Assembly (NCBI GenBank): GCA_922989275.2
Contig: OV277867.1
Span: 5,642,001-5,706,000, forward strand
Length of the DNA stretch: 64,000 nt
Reading direction: 5' to 3'
DNA from: Gari tellinella
Taxonomy: Eukaryota > Mollusca > Bivalvia > Cardiida > Psammobiidae
A model generated the notes under the pieces. The model had not been told where the DNA came from. It did no database searches and saw nothing but the letters and a program-made list of their open reading frames with translations. A program made the position numbers and the translations under genes. Shown piece after piece: positions 1 to 11,660 of the stretch. Each line of letters starts with the position of its first letter. Within the stretch, counting starts at the first letter, position 1.

Positions 1-344
1 AAGTTATAGCCAAGGCTATGGTTTTTGGTTAAAGTTTGATTAAATAGTTCAAAGGTCGAGGTCAAGGTCACATTGTCATAGACTTTGGAATGGTTGGAAA
101 GGTCTTGACACAAGAAATATACATATTAAATATGAAAGCCCTGGGCCAACTGGCGCCAATGTTATAGCCATTTAAAGATCCTTACAAAAGTAGGTCAAAT
201 GTCAAGGTCACAAGGTAAAAAAGTTTTGTATGGTTGGAAAGGTCTTGCCATGAGGATACACATGCCAAGTATAAAACCCTGAGGTCAAAAAAGCAAAAGT
301 TATAGCCAAGGTTAATTTTTTTTGGTTAAGGGAAGAGTTTTCAT
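1..344. repeat. Dispersed repeat L, copy 1 (truncated by window start)
   Basis: Near-identical blocks (for example 'AAGGTCAAGGTCACA' and 'TATGAAAGCCCTGGGCC') recur in the same order at about 2350-2660, so this is a dispersed repeat. It contains no ORF of note. The second copy ends beside a GACGGACG-type simple repeat. The superfamily is not recognised. Confidence 0.7.
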
Positions 345-515
345 TATGTTTTGGGACAAGAGGCCAAACAGGCGATCCAAGAGGCCTATGGGGGGTTTGG
401 GGGTCCTCCCCCGAAATTTTTTGAAATCGAGCGCTGCATTTCCTGCATTCTAGACCATTCTAAGGGGGTTTAAAGACTTATTTTTTAGATGAATTTTCAG
501 GCAATAAAGTGTTAA

Positions 516-1914
516 ACAAGAGGGCCAGAATGGCCCTTGATCGCTCACCTGACCATGGTGACACTAGGATGGGTCGCATGATTTCAGAAAAGAAGATTTG
601 TAAAAGGTGACCCCCAGGGCGGGGCGAATTTTGACCCCAGGGGCAAAATTTGAACAACTAAGATAGAGGACCTGTAGACGATGATATGTGCAAAATATCT
701 AAACTCAGTGTACTATGGTTTCAGACAAGAAGATTTTTGAAGTTTTCATTGGAAAAAATCTATTTTAAGCTTCGGTGACCCAGATATGCAACAGACGAGA
801 ACCAATTCAACAATATATGTGAAGGACCTCTAAAAGTTACATCATGCCAAATATCAAAGCTCTGGCCATATTGGTTTCTGAGTAAAAGATGTTTGACCAT
901 TTCCCTATGTAACTCTATGTAAAACGGTGACCTCCGGGGCGGGGCCAATTTTGACCCCAGGGACAAAATTTGAACAAATTTGATAGAGGGCCTGTAGACT
1001 ATGCTATGTGCAACATATCTAAACTCAGTGTACTATGGTTTCAGACAAGAAGATTTTTTAAGTTTTCATTGAAAAAATCTATTTTTAGCTCCGGTGACCC
1101 AGATATGCAACAGACCATAACCAATTCAACAATATATGTGAAGGACTTCTAGAAGTTATACCATGCCAAATATCAAAGCTCTGGTCATATTGGTTCCAGA
1201 GAAAAAGATGTTTGAACATTTCACTAAATAACTCTATGTAAAACTGTGATCCCCGGGGCGGGGCCAATTTTGACCCCAGGGACAAAATTTGAACAAATTT
1301 GATAGAGGATCTGTAGACGATGCTATTTGCAAAATATCTAAGCTTAGTGTACTATGGTTTCAGACAAGAAGATTTTTTAAGTTCTCATGGTAAAAAATCT
1401 ATTTTTAGCTCCGGTGACCCAGATATGCAACAGACCATAACCAATTCAACAATATATGTCAAATATCTCTAGAAGTTATACCATGCCAAATATCAAAGCT
1501 CTGGTCATATTGGTTTCAGAGAAAAAAGATGTTTGAACATTTCACTATATAACTCTATGTAAAACGGTGACCTCCGGGGCGGGGCCAATTTTGACCCCAG
1601 GGGCAAAATTTGATAGAGGACCTATAGATGATGCTATGTGCCAAATTTCTAAGCTCTGGCCCTTGTGGTTTCAGACAAGAAGATTTTTTAAGATTTCCTT
1701 ATTTTTTCACTTCAGAGTTCTGCATTGTTTCAAATTCTTTGAACAACTTTGAAAGAGCTTGACCCAAGGAACATTCCTGTGAAGTTTGGTTGCAATCAGA
1801 CCAGTAGTTTTGAAGAAGAAGATGTTTGAAGAACACACGACAAACGACGCACGACGACGGACAAAGACCGACCACAAAAGCTCACCTTGAGCACTTTGTG
1901 CTCAGGTGAGCTAA
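516..1914. mobile_element. K element copy 1 (1.4 kb, GCTCACC ends)
   Basis: The element starts with ACAAGAGGGCC followed by a CGCTCACCTG motif and ends with a small hairpin, CTCACCTTGAGC ... GCTCAGGTGAGC. The same two ends bound repeats at 41546-42724 and, in the other orientation, 44636-45685. It is non-coding apart from short chance frames. It probably represents a non-autonomous DNA element typical of bivalve genomes. The class is unresolved because no target duplication was recognised. Confidence 0.6.
600..1690. repeat. Four ~320-bp internal tandem repeats in the K element
   Basis: The block beginning 'GGTGACC' with 'GGGGCGGGGC' and 'AATTTTGACCCC' starts at about 606, 926, 1247 and 1566, giving a period near 320 bp. 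Each unit also carries 'TATGGTTTCAGACAAGAAG' and 'CATGCCAAATATCAAAGCTC'. The fourth unit is partial. The 60-70 aa frames within it simply repeat with the unit and are not genes. Confidence 0.85.
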
Positions 1915-2344
1915 AAACAAAAGAAATAGTTAATTTTTTATTTTGTCAAAGCAAGATGTATAATTGCTGAAGTATTTCATCTGTCAAAGGCACATTGATG
2001 ACACACAGATGACTTAATTTTTTAAAGTTTACAGTAAAACTTCTCTACTACTACCACATAAGAAGGCTAAATATGAAGTATTTAGTGTAATTAAAGTAAA
2101 GTAAATGTAAACTTGAAAGCTTCTTAAGTAAAAGAGTTTTCTGTTTTACTTCACTTTTTTTTAAGTGTTCACCTGTCTTAGACATCTAAAATTAGTAATA
2201 CATGGGTTTTACTGTACCTTTAATGAGTAAATGTGTCATATAAAACAGTCAGTGTATAACTCTGATTAGTCTGCACTGTTTGTCATTTTCTAAATTGTTA
2301 TAAATGGACTAGACAGAAACTGGAATTAATACGTTAGCCCATAA
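1915..2344. other. Intergenic, no gene seen
   Basis: AT-rich sequence with no convincing coding frame. Positions 2225-2335 resemble part of MITE family I ('CTAGACAGAAACTGGAATTAAT'). Confidence 0.6.
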
Positions 2345-2665
2345 AAATACAATAAGGTTTGATTAAATAGGTCAAAGGTCAAGGTCACATGGTCAAAGAT
2401 ATTGGTATGGTTATAAAAGGTCTTAACACAAGAAATGTACATACAAAATATGAAAGCCCTGGGCCTACTGGTGCAAATGTTATAGCCATTTAAAGATTTT
2501 TACAAAAGTAGGTCAAATGTCAAGGTCACAAGGTAAAAAAGGTTTGCATGGTTGGAAAGGTCTTGATACAGGGAAGACACATGCCAAGTATAAAAGGCCC
2601 AGGTACAAAAATGCAAGAGTTACATATAGCCAAGGTTAAGGGTTTTTGACACAGACTGACGGACG
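2345..2665. repeat. Dispersed repeat L, copy 2
   Basis: Direct repeat of the sequence at 1-344 with roughly 10 percent differences. It ends in a short 'GACGGACGGACG' tract. Confidence 0.7.
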
Positions 2666-2796
2666 GACGTCTGTTCTTACGGGAGGATACTTAAGTGGCT
2701 ATTTTCTATTGTTTTCTTTTGCGTGGCTAGCCACACAATTGACAATATGTTTCATAAGAAATATTTTCTATCTAATTTCTTCTAGCAGATTGTAGA

Positions 2797-2915
2797 TTAA
2801 AGCAGGCTGAAAGTAAAGCAGAATGCGCCTAAAGGTGCATTCTGCTTTACTTTCAACCTACTTTAAGTAGTCACCCGTCTTCAAAAACTAGAAACAGGCT
2901 ATGGGGTTATGGGTT
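2797..2915. mobile_element. MITE family A, hairpin core plus one flank
   Basis: A 70-bp near-perfect palindrome (TTAAAGCAGGCTGAAAGTAA and its complement, apex near 2831) is followed by the family A flank 'TCTTCAAAAACTAG...GGCTATGGGGTTATGGGTTT'. The other flank is only partly recognisable. Confidence 0.8.
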
Positions 2916-3097
2916 TAAAAGAGTTTTGACAATGACAGATGCCAGAGTGATGACAATAACATTGTTTTATTCTTCAAGAAACAGAATGATGAGCTAAAAA
3001 TGTAAGTTTTTTTATCTTGATGATTAATGACGCAATGTTATCTGGCATCTCTGACCAGGATCTAACTGTTTGCATAATTTACTGTTAAGTTGTTTTT

Positions 3098-3335
3098 AAC
3101 CCTTTACCCAATAGCCTGTTTCTAGTTTTAAAGAAAGATGATCACTTAAATTAAAGCAGGTTGAAAGTTAAGCCGAATGCGCCTTAAGGTGCATTCTGCT
3201 TGACTTTCAACCTGCTTTAAGCTATTATCTGCTAGGATATAGAAAACATTTCTTAGGATACATATTCATGACTGTATAAAAAGGGAACTATTTCTCTTGC
3301 CAATGAAGGATTATGCCCCTGAACGCCTACTTAAA
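3098..3335. mobile_element. MITE family A copy
   Basis: It begins AACCCTTTACCCAATAGCC, passes through the palindrome at 3151-3220, and runs into the 'TATCTGCTAGGATATAGAAAA...' flank. It is inverted relative to the copy at 2797. Confidence 0.8.
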
Positions 3336-3346
3336 GGTGTGCATTA

Positions 3347-4640
3347 TACAGTATAACCTCCGTTATCCGACACCCCATAATTCCATGTTTGTAAGTCGGT
3401 TAAGAGAGGTTGTCGGTTAACGGAATTAGGCCTAAGTTCACAAGTTTACACACCCAAAGATTGTCGCTGCAAGGCGAATTTCTCGATGCCGGTTGACTTA
3501 ATAAATATGCTTGCATGACTATATCCTTGTCAGGTTCTTCCAGTTTAAAATAGTAGTCCCCTGCTCCAGATCTACACGGTTTTTCCATTGTTCTTTCTAC
3601 AGTAGGCATAAACGTGTATAGTCAGTGTACAATCGGAAGTAAACACCCATAAATGTAGATATTAATCAGGGTTATAGATAAGGGGAGTATTGGAGTATTT
3701 ACCCAATTAAAATTGTGGAAAAAGCAATTGTTTTTCACAACAAGGAGTAACAAAAAGCAAAGAAATGTAGCAAAAAGCAAAGAAAATTTGGAAACCTTAT
3801 CAGAATATGAATAATACCCAATTACGAAAACTCCCAATACCCAATAAAAATTTAAAAAACCCAATTCTGTAAAATATCAAGGAGTAAATACCCAATTGCA
3901 TCAAAACCTTACATGTATCTATTACCCTGATTAATTTAAGGGATCGACTAAACCACCGGCACATTCGTACTTACATTTTATATACAGGTACAGTCTTCTC
4001 TCGTTATGTCAAACTAGCGGGAAATTAACAAAAACTTCAAAACGCGAGAATAGTTTTATTTTCTCTAAATATAACTTGAACATACATTTTTACGCCAGCG
4101 ATTATTACTATAGACTTGAACTATGAGGAAGGCGCATTAGATATATATTTCGTACTTCTAATGTTGACAACTTAGACGGTGAGGACGATTGGCAGAAACT
4201 TGTCCAATTTGAACACGAAATAATGGTTAGCTGTTGTTGGAAACGATGGCTGAGTTGGTCTTTTCGGCACTGCGACCCTGAATGGGTTGCTTACACGTGT
4301 TGGCTGAAGTTATCTTATTAACCCTCACATTATTCACTCATTGTTTAAACAATACATTTTGTCTTACACGGCCATCCAAATATGTGTCATTATCACATGC
4401 GCGTGTATAGTCGGTCAATGATCAAAGGTCAGCATACCGTCGGATAACGGGGTGTGAAAGACCTCTAATTTGCCTTTTTTGGTCCGTCAAGGTATGTCGG
4501 ATAACGGTTAACAGAGGATCCGATCAAGAGAGAGTTAGGTTACATAAAATATATAGGGAAACTGCCGGGACCAAACAGCAGGGTCGGTTAACAGAGGTTT
4601 CCGGTCAAGAGAGGTGTCGATCGACAGAGGTTATACTGTA
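3347..4640. mobile_element. 1.3-kb Tigger/pogo-like DNA transposon, degenerate
   Basis: The ends are inverted: TACAGTATAACCTC at 3347 and its complement GAGGTTATACTGTA ending at 4640. Both are followed inward by 'CGACACC'-type sequence. A CAGT start next to TA is what Tc1/mariner/pogo (Tigger) elements show. Subterminal motifs such as 'GTCGGTTAACGG' and 'CGGATAACGGTTAAC' recur inside. No intact transposase is visible. The short minus-strand frame at 3400-3609 is too small to assign. Confidence 0.65.
3660..3940. mobile_element. Small MITE nested in the Tigger-like element
   Basis: Inverted ends 'TTAATCAGGGTTATAGATA' (about 3663) and 'TATCTATTACCCTGATTAA' (ending about 3937) bracket an AT-rich segment repeating 'ACCCAATT'. 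The surrounding Tigger-like element continues on both sides, so this inserted later. Confidence 0.6.
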
Positions 4641-5070
4641 CTATATAAATATTTTTCATTATTCCTCATATATTTGTTTTTTATGAAACTCGAATGGCAT
4701 TGTATGTCAATCAATATAATAGACTTTTAGCCCTTATCATGGATCATTCATGCTAACCAAGACATGCCTAACATTTGCAAACAGTTTGAATCCAGATCAG
4801 ACGATTCTGTCATTGCATAACATCACTTTTACGTGGGGTTTGTGATCTTGATCCAAACTGTTAGTCACTCACTAGCATTAAATTTTTCTTCTGTTTCAAA
4901 AGAATGAAAACCAATTTTAATTTATTAGCAGATGACATATATTTGAAGCAGACGTTACAATTCAGCACAATAAGAGTTACTGCTTTCAACAAGTTAGTGA
5001 ACAGTATTCTGAGAGTACTAAAATGTAAGTCGGAAATTGTATTCTAGACAACACCTGGGTCTAAGGTAAT
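4641..5070. other. Intergenic, no gene seen
   Basis: Contains a relic of hairpin core 2 near 4780-4865 ('GCAAACAGTTTGAATCCAGA ... GATCCAAACTGTTAG'). Nothing else is recognised. Confidence 0.5.
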
Positions 5071-5203
5071 AAAGCTTTTTAGTTGAGTCTAAAGTCATTC
5101 TCAAGCATTTGATTGGTCAGATTTGAGCCTTGGCTCAAATCTGACCAATCAAATGCTTGAGAACACACTCAGACTCAGCTCAAACGCTTTAAAACCTTGA
5201 ACC
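5071..5203. repeat. Fold-back element F, copy 1
   Basis: A ~125-bp palindrome centred near 5136, with arms reading 'TTCTCAAGCATTTGATTGG' and its complement. It is flanked by 'GTTTGAGTTGAG'-type outer arms. The same palindrome occurs at 12857-12981 and 24135-24256, and degenerate at 33195-33318. Confidence 0.85.
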
Positions 5204-5744
5204 CTGATCACCTAACTAGATCTTCTCACCCTATTACCACTCACAGTATAGTATCATATTTGTGCAATGGTATACAGCTTCTGTAAAAAGTTGTTAGGGA
5301 TACTGTTACAGATTTATAGTTTCCCATGGCAACTGAAAATACCTCTAAGATTCTCAAGAATTGTTGACTTCTATGCATGTGTTTATGTATACAAGGCTTG
5401 AGAAAAGAGCAAGCAAACCAATTATTTTAACATGTTTGTCTTAACACTTTTAGCCATGAAATTTCAAATTGACAGTCCCAGTTTCTAATAAATTCTAGAC
5501 TAGTCCTAGCTGACTCCATTTTTAATGGGTTTTGTAATTTATTGCAAAATTTGACAGCCAGTGCAGACCCTGTTCAGGAGCCCTCTGATCTCGATATACA
5601 TTGTACACTGTTTACATAGTATAAGTGATTAGTGTAATTTTGAGTCACAGTGATGATATTTATATTGTAAGGGATGAGTATACTCATACTGTAACCAGGG
5701 CTAGAGCGATAAGAGATAAGAGGGAGTTTTTTCAACAAATCAAA

Positions 5745-5842
5745 CATTTTCTCGCCCATTTCAGAACTAAATCCTATGGTGTTACTACTCATTAGAATCA
5801 TCTCTTCGAGACGATTCTAATGAGTAGTGACACCATATGGTT
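5745..5842. repeat. Hairpin repeat, ~95 bp
   Basis: 'ATGGTGTTACTACTCATTAG' pairs with 'CTAATGAGTAGTGACACCAT' around a short apex at about 5812. Degenerate relatives with the same central 'GAGACGRTTCTAA' lie at 14085-14155. Confidence 0.75.
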
Positions 5843-5959
5843 TAATTCAGAAATAAAGATTTTAATTTTTGAAAAACTACCCTTATCTGGTGCTCTGTCA
5901 GTAACGACTAAAAGGGTTAAAGAGTAACTCGGCGCCATATGACCATTTTATGTGTTGTG

Positions 5960-6345
5960 CTTCAGTTGAAAAAAAGATGGGTTCCTTGGAACACATGTGT
6001 CACCTGCTGCCAGCAAGCATCAGTATAACATTCTCTTTCCATTAAACAGTTTAACAGAAGAAATCTCTATGAAAAGAAAATGTTGAAAAGGGGAATAACT
6101 CTCACAATATTGACGCAAGAGTTATGACCCTTGTGCAATATGCTTCCAATTGTCAAACTCTTCCCATAAATGAAGTTTCATCTTAAAAGCTTCAGTAGAA
6201 CAGGATCGAGTTATGAGGCGTGAGCAAATAGCGTGAAGGACAGACAGACAACGGACACATGGACGGACGGACAGACAGAGAGACAGACGCCGGAAAAGTG
6301 ATCCCTAAGTGTCATCTCTGTCTACAGCAGGTGACATAAAAACAA
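5960..6345. repeat. Dispersed repeat with GTCACCTGCTG ends
   Basis: It begins 'TGTGTCACCTGCTG' and ends 'CAGCAGGTGACAT', an inverted pair. It contains a GACAGACAGAC/GACGGACGG simple repeat near 6238-6290 and the phrase 'GAGTTATGACCCTTGTGC', typical of bivalve dispersed repeats. No coding capacity. Confidence 0.55.
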
Positions 6346-6750
6346 ACTCAATCAATCAAACCTGAACTGAATCCTATGAGCATGTGACTAACTGTTGCAT
6401 TGTGACAACTCTGTTGTGTACGAGTTACTTCACATCATAGGTTTAGTGCAGCTATCTAAATTTTACCTAGTATGTGAATAAACAGAAACACATGTACCCT
6501 CCCCCTTGTAACCGCCACCATAACATTACCACCACCACCATCGCCGTTTAGCAGTCTGGAATTCTGCACTACACTTTAATAAAATATAGTGAAATAAAAA
6601 CACCCCCAAAAAATTTAACACACGATTTCCCAAACTCAAAGGCCCTTTTCTAATTTTTGAAAAAAGGGCCTGCCTCTCTGACAGAATAGCAGAGGAATGC
6701 ACTGGAGTCAAAAAGGTTCAAATCTGGCCCAGCTTTTACATGTTGATTCT
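6346..6750. other. Intergenic, no gene seen
   Basis: CCACCA-rich around 6505-6545, otherwise featureless. The minus-strand 61-aa frame here has low complexity at one end and no recognisable domain. Confidence 0.5.
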
Positions 6751-7195
6751 ATATGCCCTCTATCCATGAACTGGTTTCTATATCCTAGCAGATGGTAACA
6801 TGTATAAAGCAGGCTGAAAGTAAAGCTAAAAGTAAAGCCTCAAGGCATATTCTGCTTCATAACCTTCAACCTGCTTTAAGTGGCAGGGCTGCCATAAGTT
6901 GACATGAAAAATCTTAAGATTTCCAAACTTGCATTTTTCAAGTGCGATTTTACGAATCGTACCATTACCCCGTAGCCTTTTTCTTGCTTTATTGACATGC
7001 AACTACTTAAAGCAGGCTGTAAGTAAAGCAGAATGCGCCTTTGGGCACATTCTGCTTTACTTTCAGCCAGCTTTAAACTACCATGTACTGGGAAAAAATC
7101 CGGAGATTTAGGAAAAATCCAGAGAAATGGCAGCCCTGAAGTGGTTACCAGTCTTCAAAACTAGAAACTGTGCAGGCTATGAAGTAAAGGGTTAA
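6750..7195. mobile_element. MITE family A copy split by a nested A2 element
   Basis: The left part (to 6883) contains the palindrome at 6806-6880. The right part resumes at 7139 with 'AAGTGGTTACCAGTCTTCAAAACTAG' and ends near 7195 with 'AAGGGTTAA'. The A2 insert between them duplicated AAGTGG. Confidence 0.8.
6884..7138. mobile_element. MITE A2 copy 1, 6-bp target duplication
   Basis: 255 bp with inverted ends CAGGGCTGCCAT / ATGGCAGCCCTG. It is flanked on both sides by AAGTGG (6878-6883 and 7139-7144). The inside holds the same palindrome as family A (about 7010-7077), with subterminal 'TCCGGAGATTTAGG' motifs. Confidence 0.9.
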
Positions 7196-7295
7196 CCTGT
7201 GCTACAAGGTCATTCAAATCAGTTGCATGGAATATCTCAGAGACAAGTAAAAACCTTATGCATTACTTCTGTCCTCACTCCTGCATAATATTAAC

Positions 7296-7510
7296 ACATT
7301 CGACCCCAGAGACGAGTATACTTGTCATTTACAAACAATATACCTGTGAAGATTACACTTGTCCTCTGATCAGGGTATACACTGTTTGTCATTTTGAAAT
7401 ATACTGTTAAAAATTAAAATCATCCCTAAATAGTCAAAAATGGACTAGACGTATTTTGAAATTGGAATATTTTATTAAAAATTAAAAAATCAGGGGTAAA
7501 TGAGTTAAGA
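7296..7510. mobile_element. MITE family I copy
   Basis: It starts 'TTAACACATTCGACCCCAG', carries 'GACGAGTATACTTGTC' and an imperfect 'CCTCTGATCAGGGT' core, and ends 'CAGGGGTAAATGAGTTAAG'. The TTAA-type ends resemble piggyBac-derived MITEs. Related copies: 22117-22395, 43510-43665 and 49503-49760. Confidence 0.65.
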
Positions 7511-8084
7511 AGTTTAAGCAATTTATTATCACGTTGTTGAAGGATTATTAATGATTTCTCACTGTATTCACTATTGGCTACTTTATACTTACTGAATACT
7601 GTAACAGTCTCCTTCCAAACACTTAAACCCTTTGGACTCTGAAAAAATACTGACTGCTCAAAATGTAACATGCAATTAAATTCAAATTAATTATTCCTTC
7701 CATGTATATTTTGCAGGTATACAATAACAGTGGCAAACAGTGTAGATCTTGATTAGATGCCAAGTTATTCGGGGTCTAGTCTGGGCTCAAACTGTTTGTA
7801 AAAATCTGAAATGTTCATACCCTAATTTCGAAGGGTTGAGAACTTGACATTGTGACTTTAAGTGGACCTACTGAGGATTGTGATGACAGACACATAATTT
7901 ATTCAGTTTGTTTACATTAGCTCAAGCCTCGTGAAAGATAACCATTAGTGCAGAATTCTTGAAAACTGTGAGCAATTGCTTAGCAACAATCTCTGCTTAA
8001 AGTAACAGTCAATTAACAGATACCATAACTCTGATATGGATTCAGTAGTGCAAGTAAGACCTAAAATGTGACACCAAAGTGTCA
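7511..8084. other. Intergenic with hairpin core 3 relic
   Basis: About 7730-7800 holds a degenerate hairpin ('GGCAAACAGTGTAGATCTTG ... TCAAACTGTTTG'). No gene is supported. Confidence 0.5.
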
Positions 8085-8172
8085 GAAGCCAAATAATGCC
8101 ACAATGCTTTTATTTGAGTATTTTATTTTATTTTGACAAGTACACCATCCGGTTGCGTCAGTCCCTTTAAGA
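8085..8172. mobile_element. Fragment of the tRNA-like-bearing MITE
   Basis: The ~85 bp ending 'CACCATCCGGTTGCG...TCCCTTTAA' matches the outer end of the elements at 15421-15951 and 16441-16978. The rest of the element is missing. Confidence 0.75.
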
Positions 8173-8785
8173 AGTCACCTATCATCAATATTAGAAATAG
8201 ACTATCAGGTAAAGGGTTAAGACCAATTTTGCATATTTCTACAGTTTTGTTACAACAATTGATTAGCTCTGTTTAGTTTATAACTTAGGTCTTGAAACCA
8301 TAAATATAAATGGTTTCAGAGGTATTATTATTTCTTCTTTACCTAAGACTTCAAATATTTCATTTATTTGGTTTATATGCTATTTCCATAATTATTTTGA
8401 AGTTTAGAAATAAAACTTCTTATAAATATTTGTTTTATCCCAGAACCATCATTCAGTGGAACTTGCAGCCCGCTGTTGCCCAAATCACATATTCCTACAT
8501 TTTATTTGAGCTCTTGTAAAATATCATAATTGCAAAAACACCTATATCTTTCATTATTTGTTTAACCAGTGCCTGCACATAAACTTCAATCTAAAGTGAA
8601 GGAGCGCAGTATTCAACTGTATTCATGATGATGAAGCCTGTTCCTAGCTAGATGACAACTTAAAGGTACAATATGCTTTACTTTCAGCCTGCTTTAACTA
8701 GCTACCATCTTCTTCTTCCAAGTGTTGTACAGGGCCCTGTGACTCTGGGGCATTTTCATACAATGAGTGTATGTACAAGGTCGTG
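8173..8785. other. Intergenic, partial MITE A
   Basis: 8655-8700 is a half copy of the family A palindrome ('GCTTTACTTTCAGCCTGCTT'). The rest is AT-rich. The 69-aa frame at 8310-8519 is hydrophobic but has no recognisable domain. Confidence 0.5.
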
Positions 8786-9350
8786 GTGAGGTGTGTGTGC
8801 ATTTAAAAACAGTAGAGGCAGATGTTGCTAGTGCCTCAGCAGATCCAGACCGGCCAATCCTTCCTTGAAGGCCTCCAAGGTATGTGGCATGGCCAGGTGC
8901 TTAGGTAGCTGGTTCCATAGCCGTATGCCTGAGGGGAAGAAGGAGTGACTATGTGTCCGTGCGACAGTATGGCAGTCAATATCTAATGATGTCCTGGCCT
9001 TCTATACCCTGTACCCTGGTTTGTAGTGAGGATCGCTGGAGGTACTTGTCTGCTTGGATGTCCACCAAGTCATGTGTGATGCGGAACATCATTGTCATTT
9101 TTGACGCCGATGCTCCAACAAGGGCAGTCCAAGATCTTTCAACATCTGGCTTCCTGTAGTTGCCAGTGATGAATCTCGCTGCTCTGCACTGGACTGCCTC
9201 GAGTTTATCAATGGAGTTCCTCGTGTGTGGATCCCACACTGGTGCGGCATATTCGAGGATTGGCCTGACAAGGGTCTTGTAACACTGTGCCTTTAAATGT
9301 CCTGTGGGCAGGTTGTCAGGTTTCTCCTCAGAGAAATTGCCTCGACCCAA
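8786..9350 (-). pseudogene. 5'-truncated LINE: carboxy-terminal end of reverse transcriptase ORF
   Basis: On the minus strand, 9350-8976 encodes a 124-aa piece with 'YKTLVRPILEYAAPVWDPHT' and 'LEAVQCRAARFITGNY'. This is the signature found after the polymerase domain of Jockey/RTE/CR1-type retrotransposons. A frameshift near 9000 moves the frame, after which the typical end 'SFFPSGIRLWNQLPKHLAMP' follows and terminates at about 8840. Catalytic motifs upstream are absent, so this is a dead 5'-truncated insertion. Confidence 0.85.
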
Positions 9351-10281
9351 ATCTGCTAGGGTTTACAAAATATTTCAAATGGTCCATATTCATGAGCGGT
9401 TTTCTTCAGTGGAGGAATAAAGTAAAGGCAAAAAAAGGACATATTTATGGGGTAATGAGTGAAAAATGTTTGAAATCTAAATTGATAAAAAAAATGAATC
9501 ACTTTTAACAAGTACAACCACTGTGTGACTGCCAAACAACAGGCGTATTGTCATTTCTAGATTAGATGTCAAGCTGTTTTGTTTACAAACAAAACCTGAT
9601 GACCTGAAATAGACTATAACAGATTATGCATAGCAATAATGCCTGCGGACATTGTGAAAGCTTTACCTTCAAAGTATAGTAAAATAGTACACTTGAGACG
9701 GTGGAGAAATATCTTGACAAAATGACAACCCAACCGTAACAGTAAAATTTTACATCAGAGATTTTACACACAGTAGACACATTCAGAAATCTTGTTCCTG
9801 TGACTGTCCTAACACCAATTTTCAGCAGCTAAATCCATAAACTTGTATATAATTTTAATTTGTTTTAACCTTTTGGCATTCATGATGTTCTTTTAAATGT
9901 TGTTTCTATTAAATCTGGCGCCAACACATAATTCTCAAAGTTGAGAGAGTTGTATACATGAAGAAGAAGAAGAAGAGAGACTTATATAACTGTTACACCT
10001 ATGTTTCTGGTTTACATAAGACAGTAGCTTTAAAGACTCCAGAACAGTAAACCCCTGTTAAGATTGTTTAAGATAACTTTTTAACAGAAGACATGTTTTA
10101 GGTTTTTTAAGAAAGGTTGTTGCGAAAAGCAGGTTTAAATCAAAAATCTCTTAGCTGTCGACTGTCTAATGAGTCCATAGATCAACTCCTATTGATTGAG
10201 AAATTGCCTCGAGTCGAGGCTCAAACCCAAACCATCAGTAGGGGACACATGACAGTTCATCTCAACATCAAAGCCCCATTC
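9351..10281. other. Intergenic, no gene seen
   Basis: Unique-looking AT-rich DNA with an (AAG)n run at 9961-9976. Around 10190-10210 a small palindrome (TGCCTCGAGTCGAGGC) occurs. No domain was recognised in the short frames. Confidence 0.5.
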
Positions 10282-10542
10282 CAGGGCTGCCATTTCTCCG
10301 GATTTTTCCTAAATCTCCGGATTTTTTCCAAAGTTCATGGTAGCTTAAGTTAAAGCAGGCTGAAAGTAAAGCAGAATGCGCCCTAAGGCGCATTCTGCTT
10401 TACTTACAGCCTGCTTCAAGTAGTCGCTTGTCAACAAAACAAGAAAAATGCTATGGGGTAAAGGTACGATTCGTAAAATCGCACTTGAAAAATGCAAATT
10501 TTGAAATCTTAGGATTTTTCATGTCAATTTATGGCAGCCCTG
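10282..10542. mobile_element. MITE A2 copy 2, 6-bp target duplication
   Basis: Ends CAGGGCTGCCAT / ATGGCAGCCCTG, flanked by CCATTC on both sides (10276-10281 and 10543-10548). The inner palindrome (about 10350-10420) is the family A core. The orientation is opposite to copy 1. Confidence 0.9.
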
Positions 10543-10939
10543 CCATTCAGATAACAATAACCCGGTGAAAACATAATCATGATTCAAAGATAATTTTATA
10601 TTTACCTGGTGTGATGCACCTATCCGTCACATATGTTTTTGCTACAAAATTTAATACAATCTTACTCAAAATTCGTCTGCAGGCATTAGACTCTAACAAA
10701 AAAGTTTCAATGCTCTCATCGCCTTCTGTTTAGAGATGGGGACAACGAACGATAACTCTGCAATATTGTTTACGTCTCGCTCTTCGGCCCATAAGAAATC
10801 GACCGCTAAATAGAACACTAACCAGTCTAAATTTATTTACGACAACTTGCTTTGTTGTCTTAGCAGCATACTGCAATTTAATTAAAGCTCAATAAAGAGA
10901 AGAAGCAATTGTACTTGTTTACAGACTTATTACCCTTTG

Positions 10940-11378
10940 TAAAAAAGCTGTGCCTCTACCACAATACATACAAACACCTACCAGATTTGCAGGGCACACT
11001 AAGACAAGTTCAAGTAAATTCAGATTATCAGAAATACTCATTTTTTCCCCCACAGCATCACTCTCTGGAATCAACTCCCAACTGATATTGCTACCCTCAC
11101 TGATCTTGATCAGTTTAAAAGGGCAGTGGTAGGAGTGCAGTATTAGCCTCGTATGCAGTGCAGTGTTTTTAACCTCACATTTTTAAGTACCTTCACTTAA
11201 CTAATATTCTAACAAACTGATCTTGTTGAATAGTTTATCCTTTAGATTCACTCTTTCCTGACAACAATTATTGCCAGGTCCTTTTACTCTTTCACTTTGC
11301 TAACACTCCGATGTGCACTTTTTCCTGCCTATAATACTCACAATATGGGTTGGCAGTATCCATAGATAGATAGATAGT
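10940..11378 (+). pseudogene. LINE 3' end with (ATAG)n tail
   Basis: A frame running to about 11145 ends with residues readable as 'LPTDIATLTDLDQFKRAVVG', the usual extreme carboxy terminus of Jockey/CR1-like reverse transcriptase ORFs. A frameshift lies near 11045-11060. About 200 bp of 3' UTR follows, and the copy ends in an ATAGATAGATAG tail at 11361-11377. It is 5'-truncated and dead. A closely similar 3' end sits in a MITE at about 18412-18560. Confidence 0.75.
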
Positions 11379-11449
11379 AATTATATAAGCCTGGACCTAT
11401 ATCTACTATGTTAATATGTTATTCCTAACTCCTTAATTCATCTGAAACT

Positions 11450-11660
11450 TTTAATGGACGATTCCAACAAGAATAAATAACAAAAAGTCGTTTTTCATTC
11501 GTGATTCCAATTACAAAATAAGTCTAGTCCATTTTTTACTATTTAGGGTTGATTTTAACAATATATTTCAAAATGACAAACAGTATCAATTGACTCTGAT
11601 CAGAGGGCTCCTTAGAGAGCCCTCTGATCAGGGTCTACACTGTTTGCATGGATCAGAGAC
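11450..11660. mobile_element. MITE family I copy with core-3 hairpin
   Basis: 'GACTCTGATCAGAGGGCTCC' pairs with 'GAGCCCTCTGATCAGGGTC' (centre about 11613). It is flanked by the family I strings 'GTCTAGTCCATTTTT' and 'TTTCAAAATGACAAACAG'. Confidence 0.65.
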
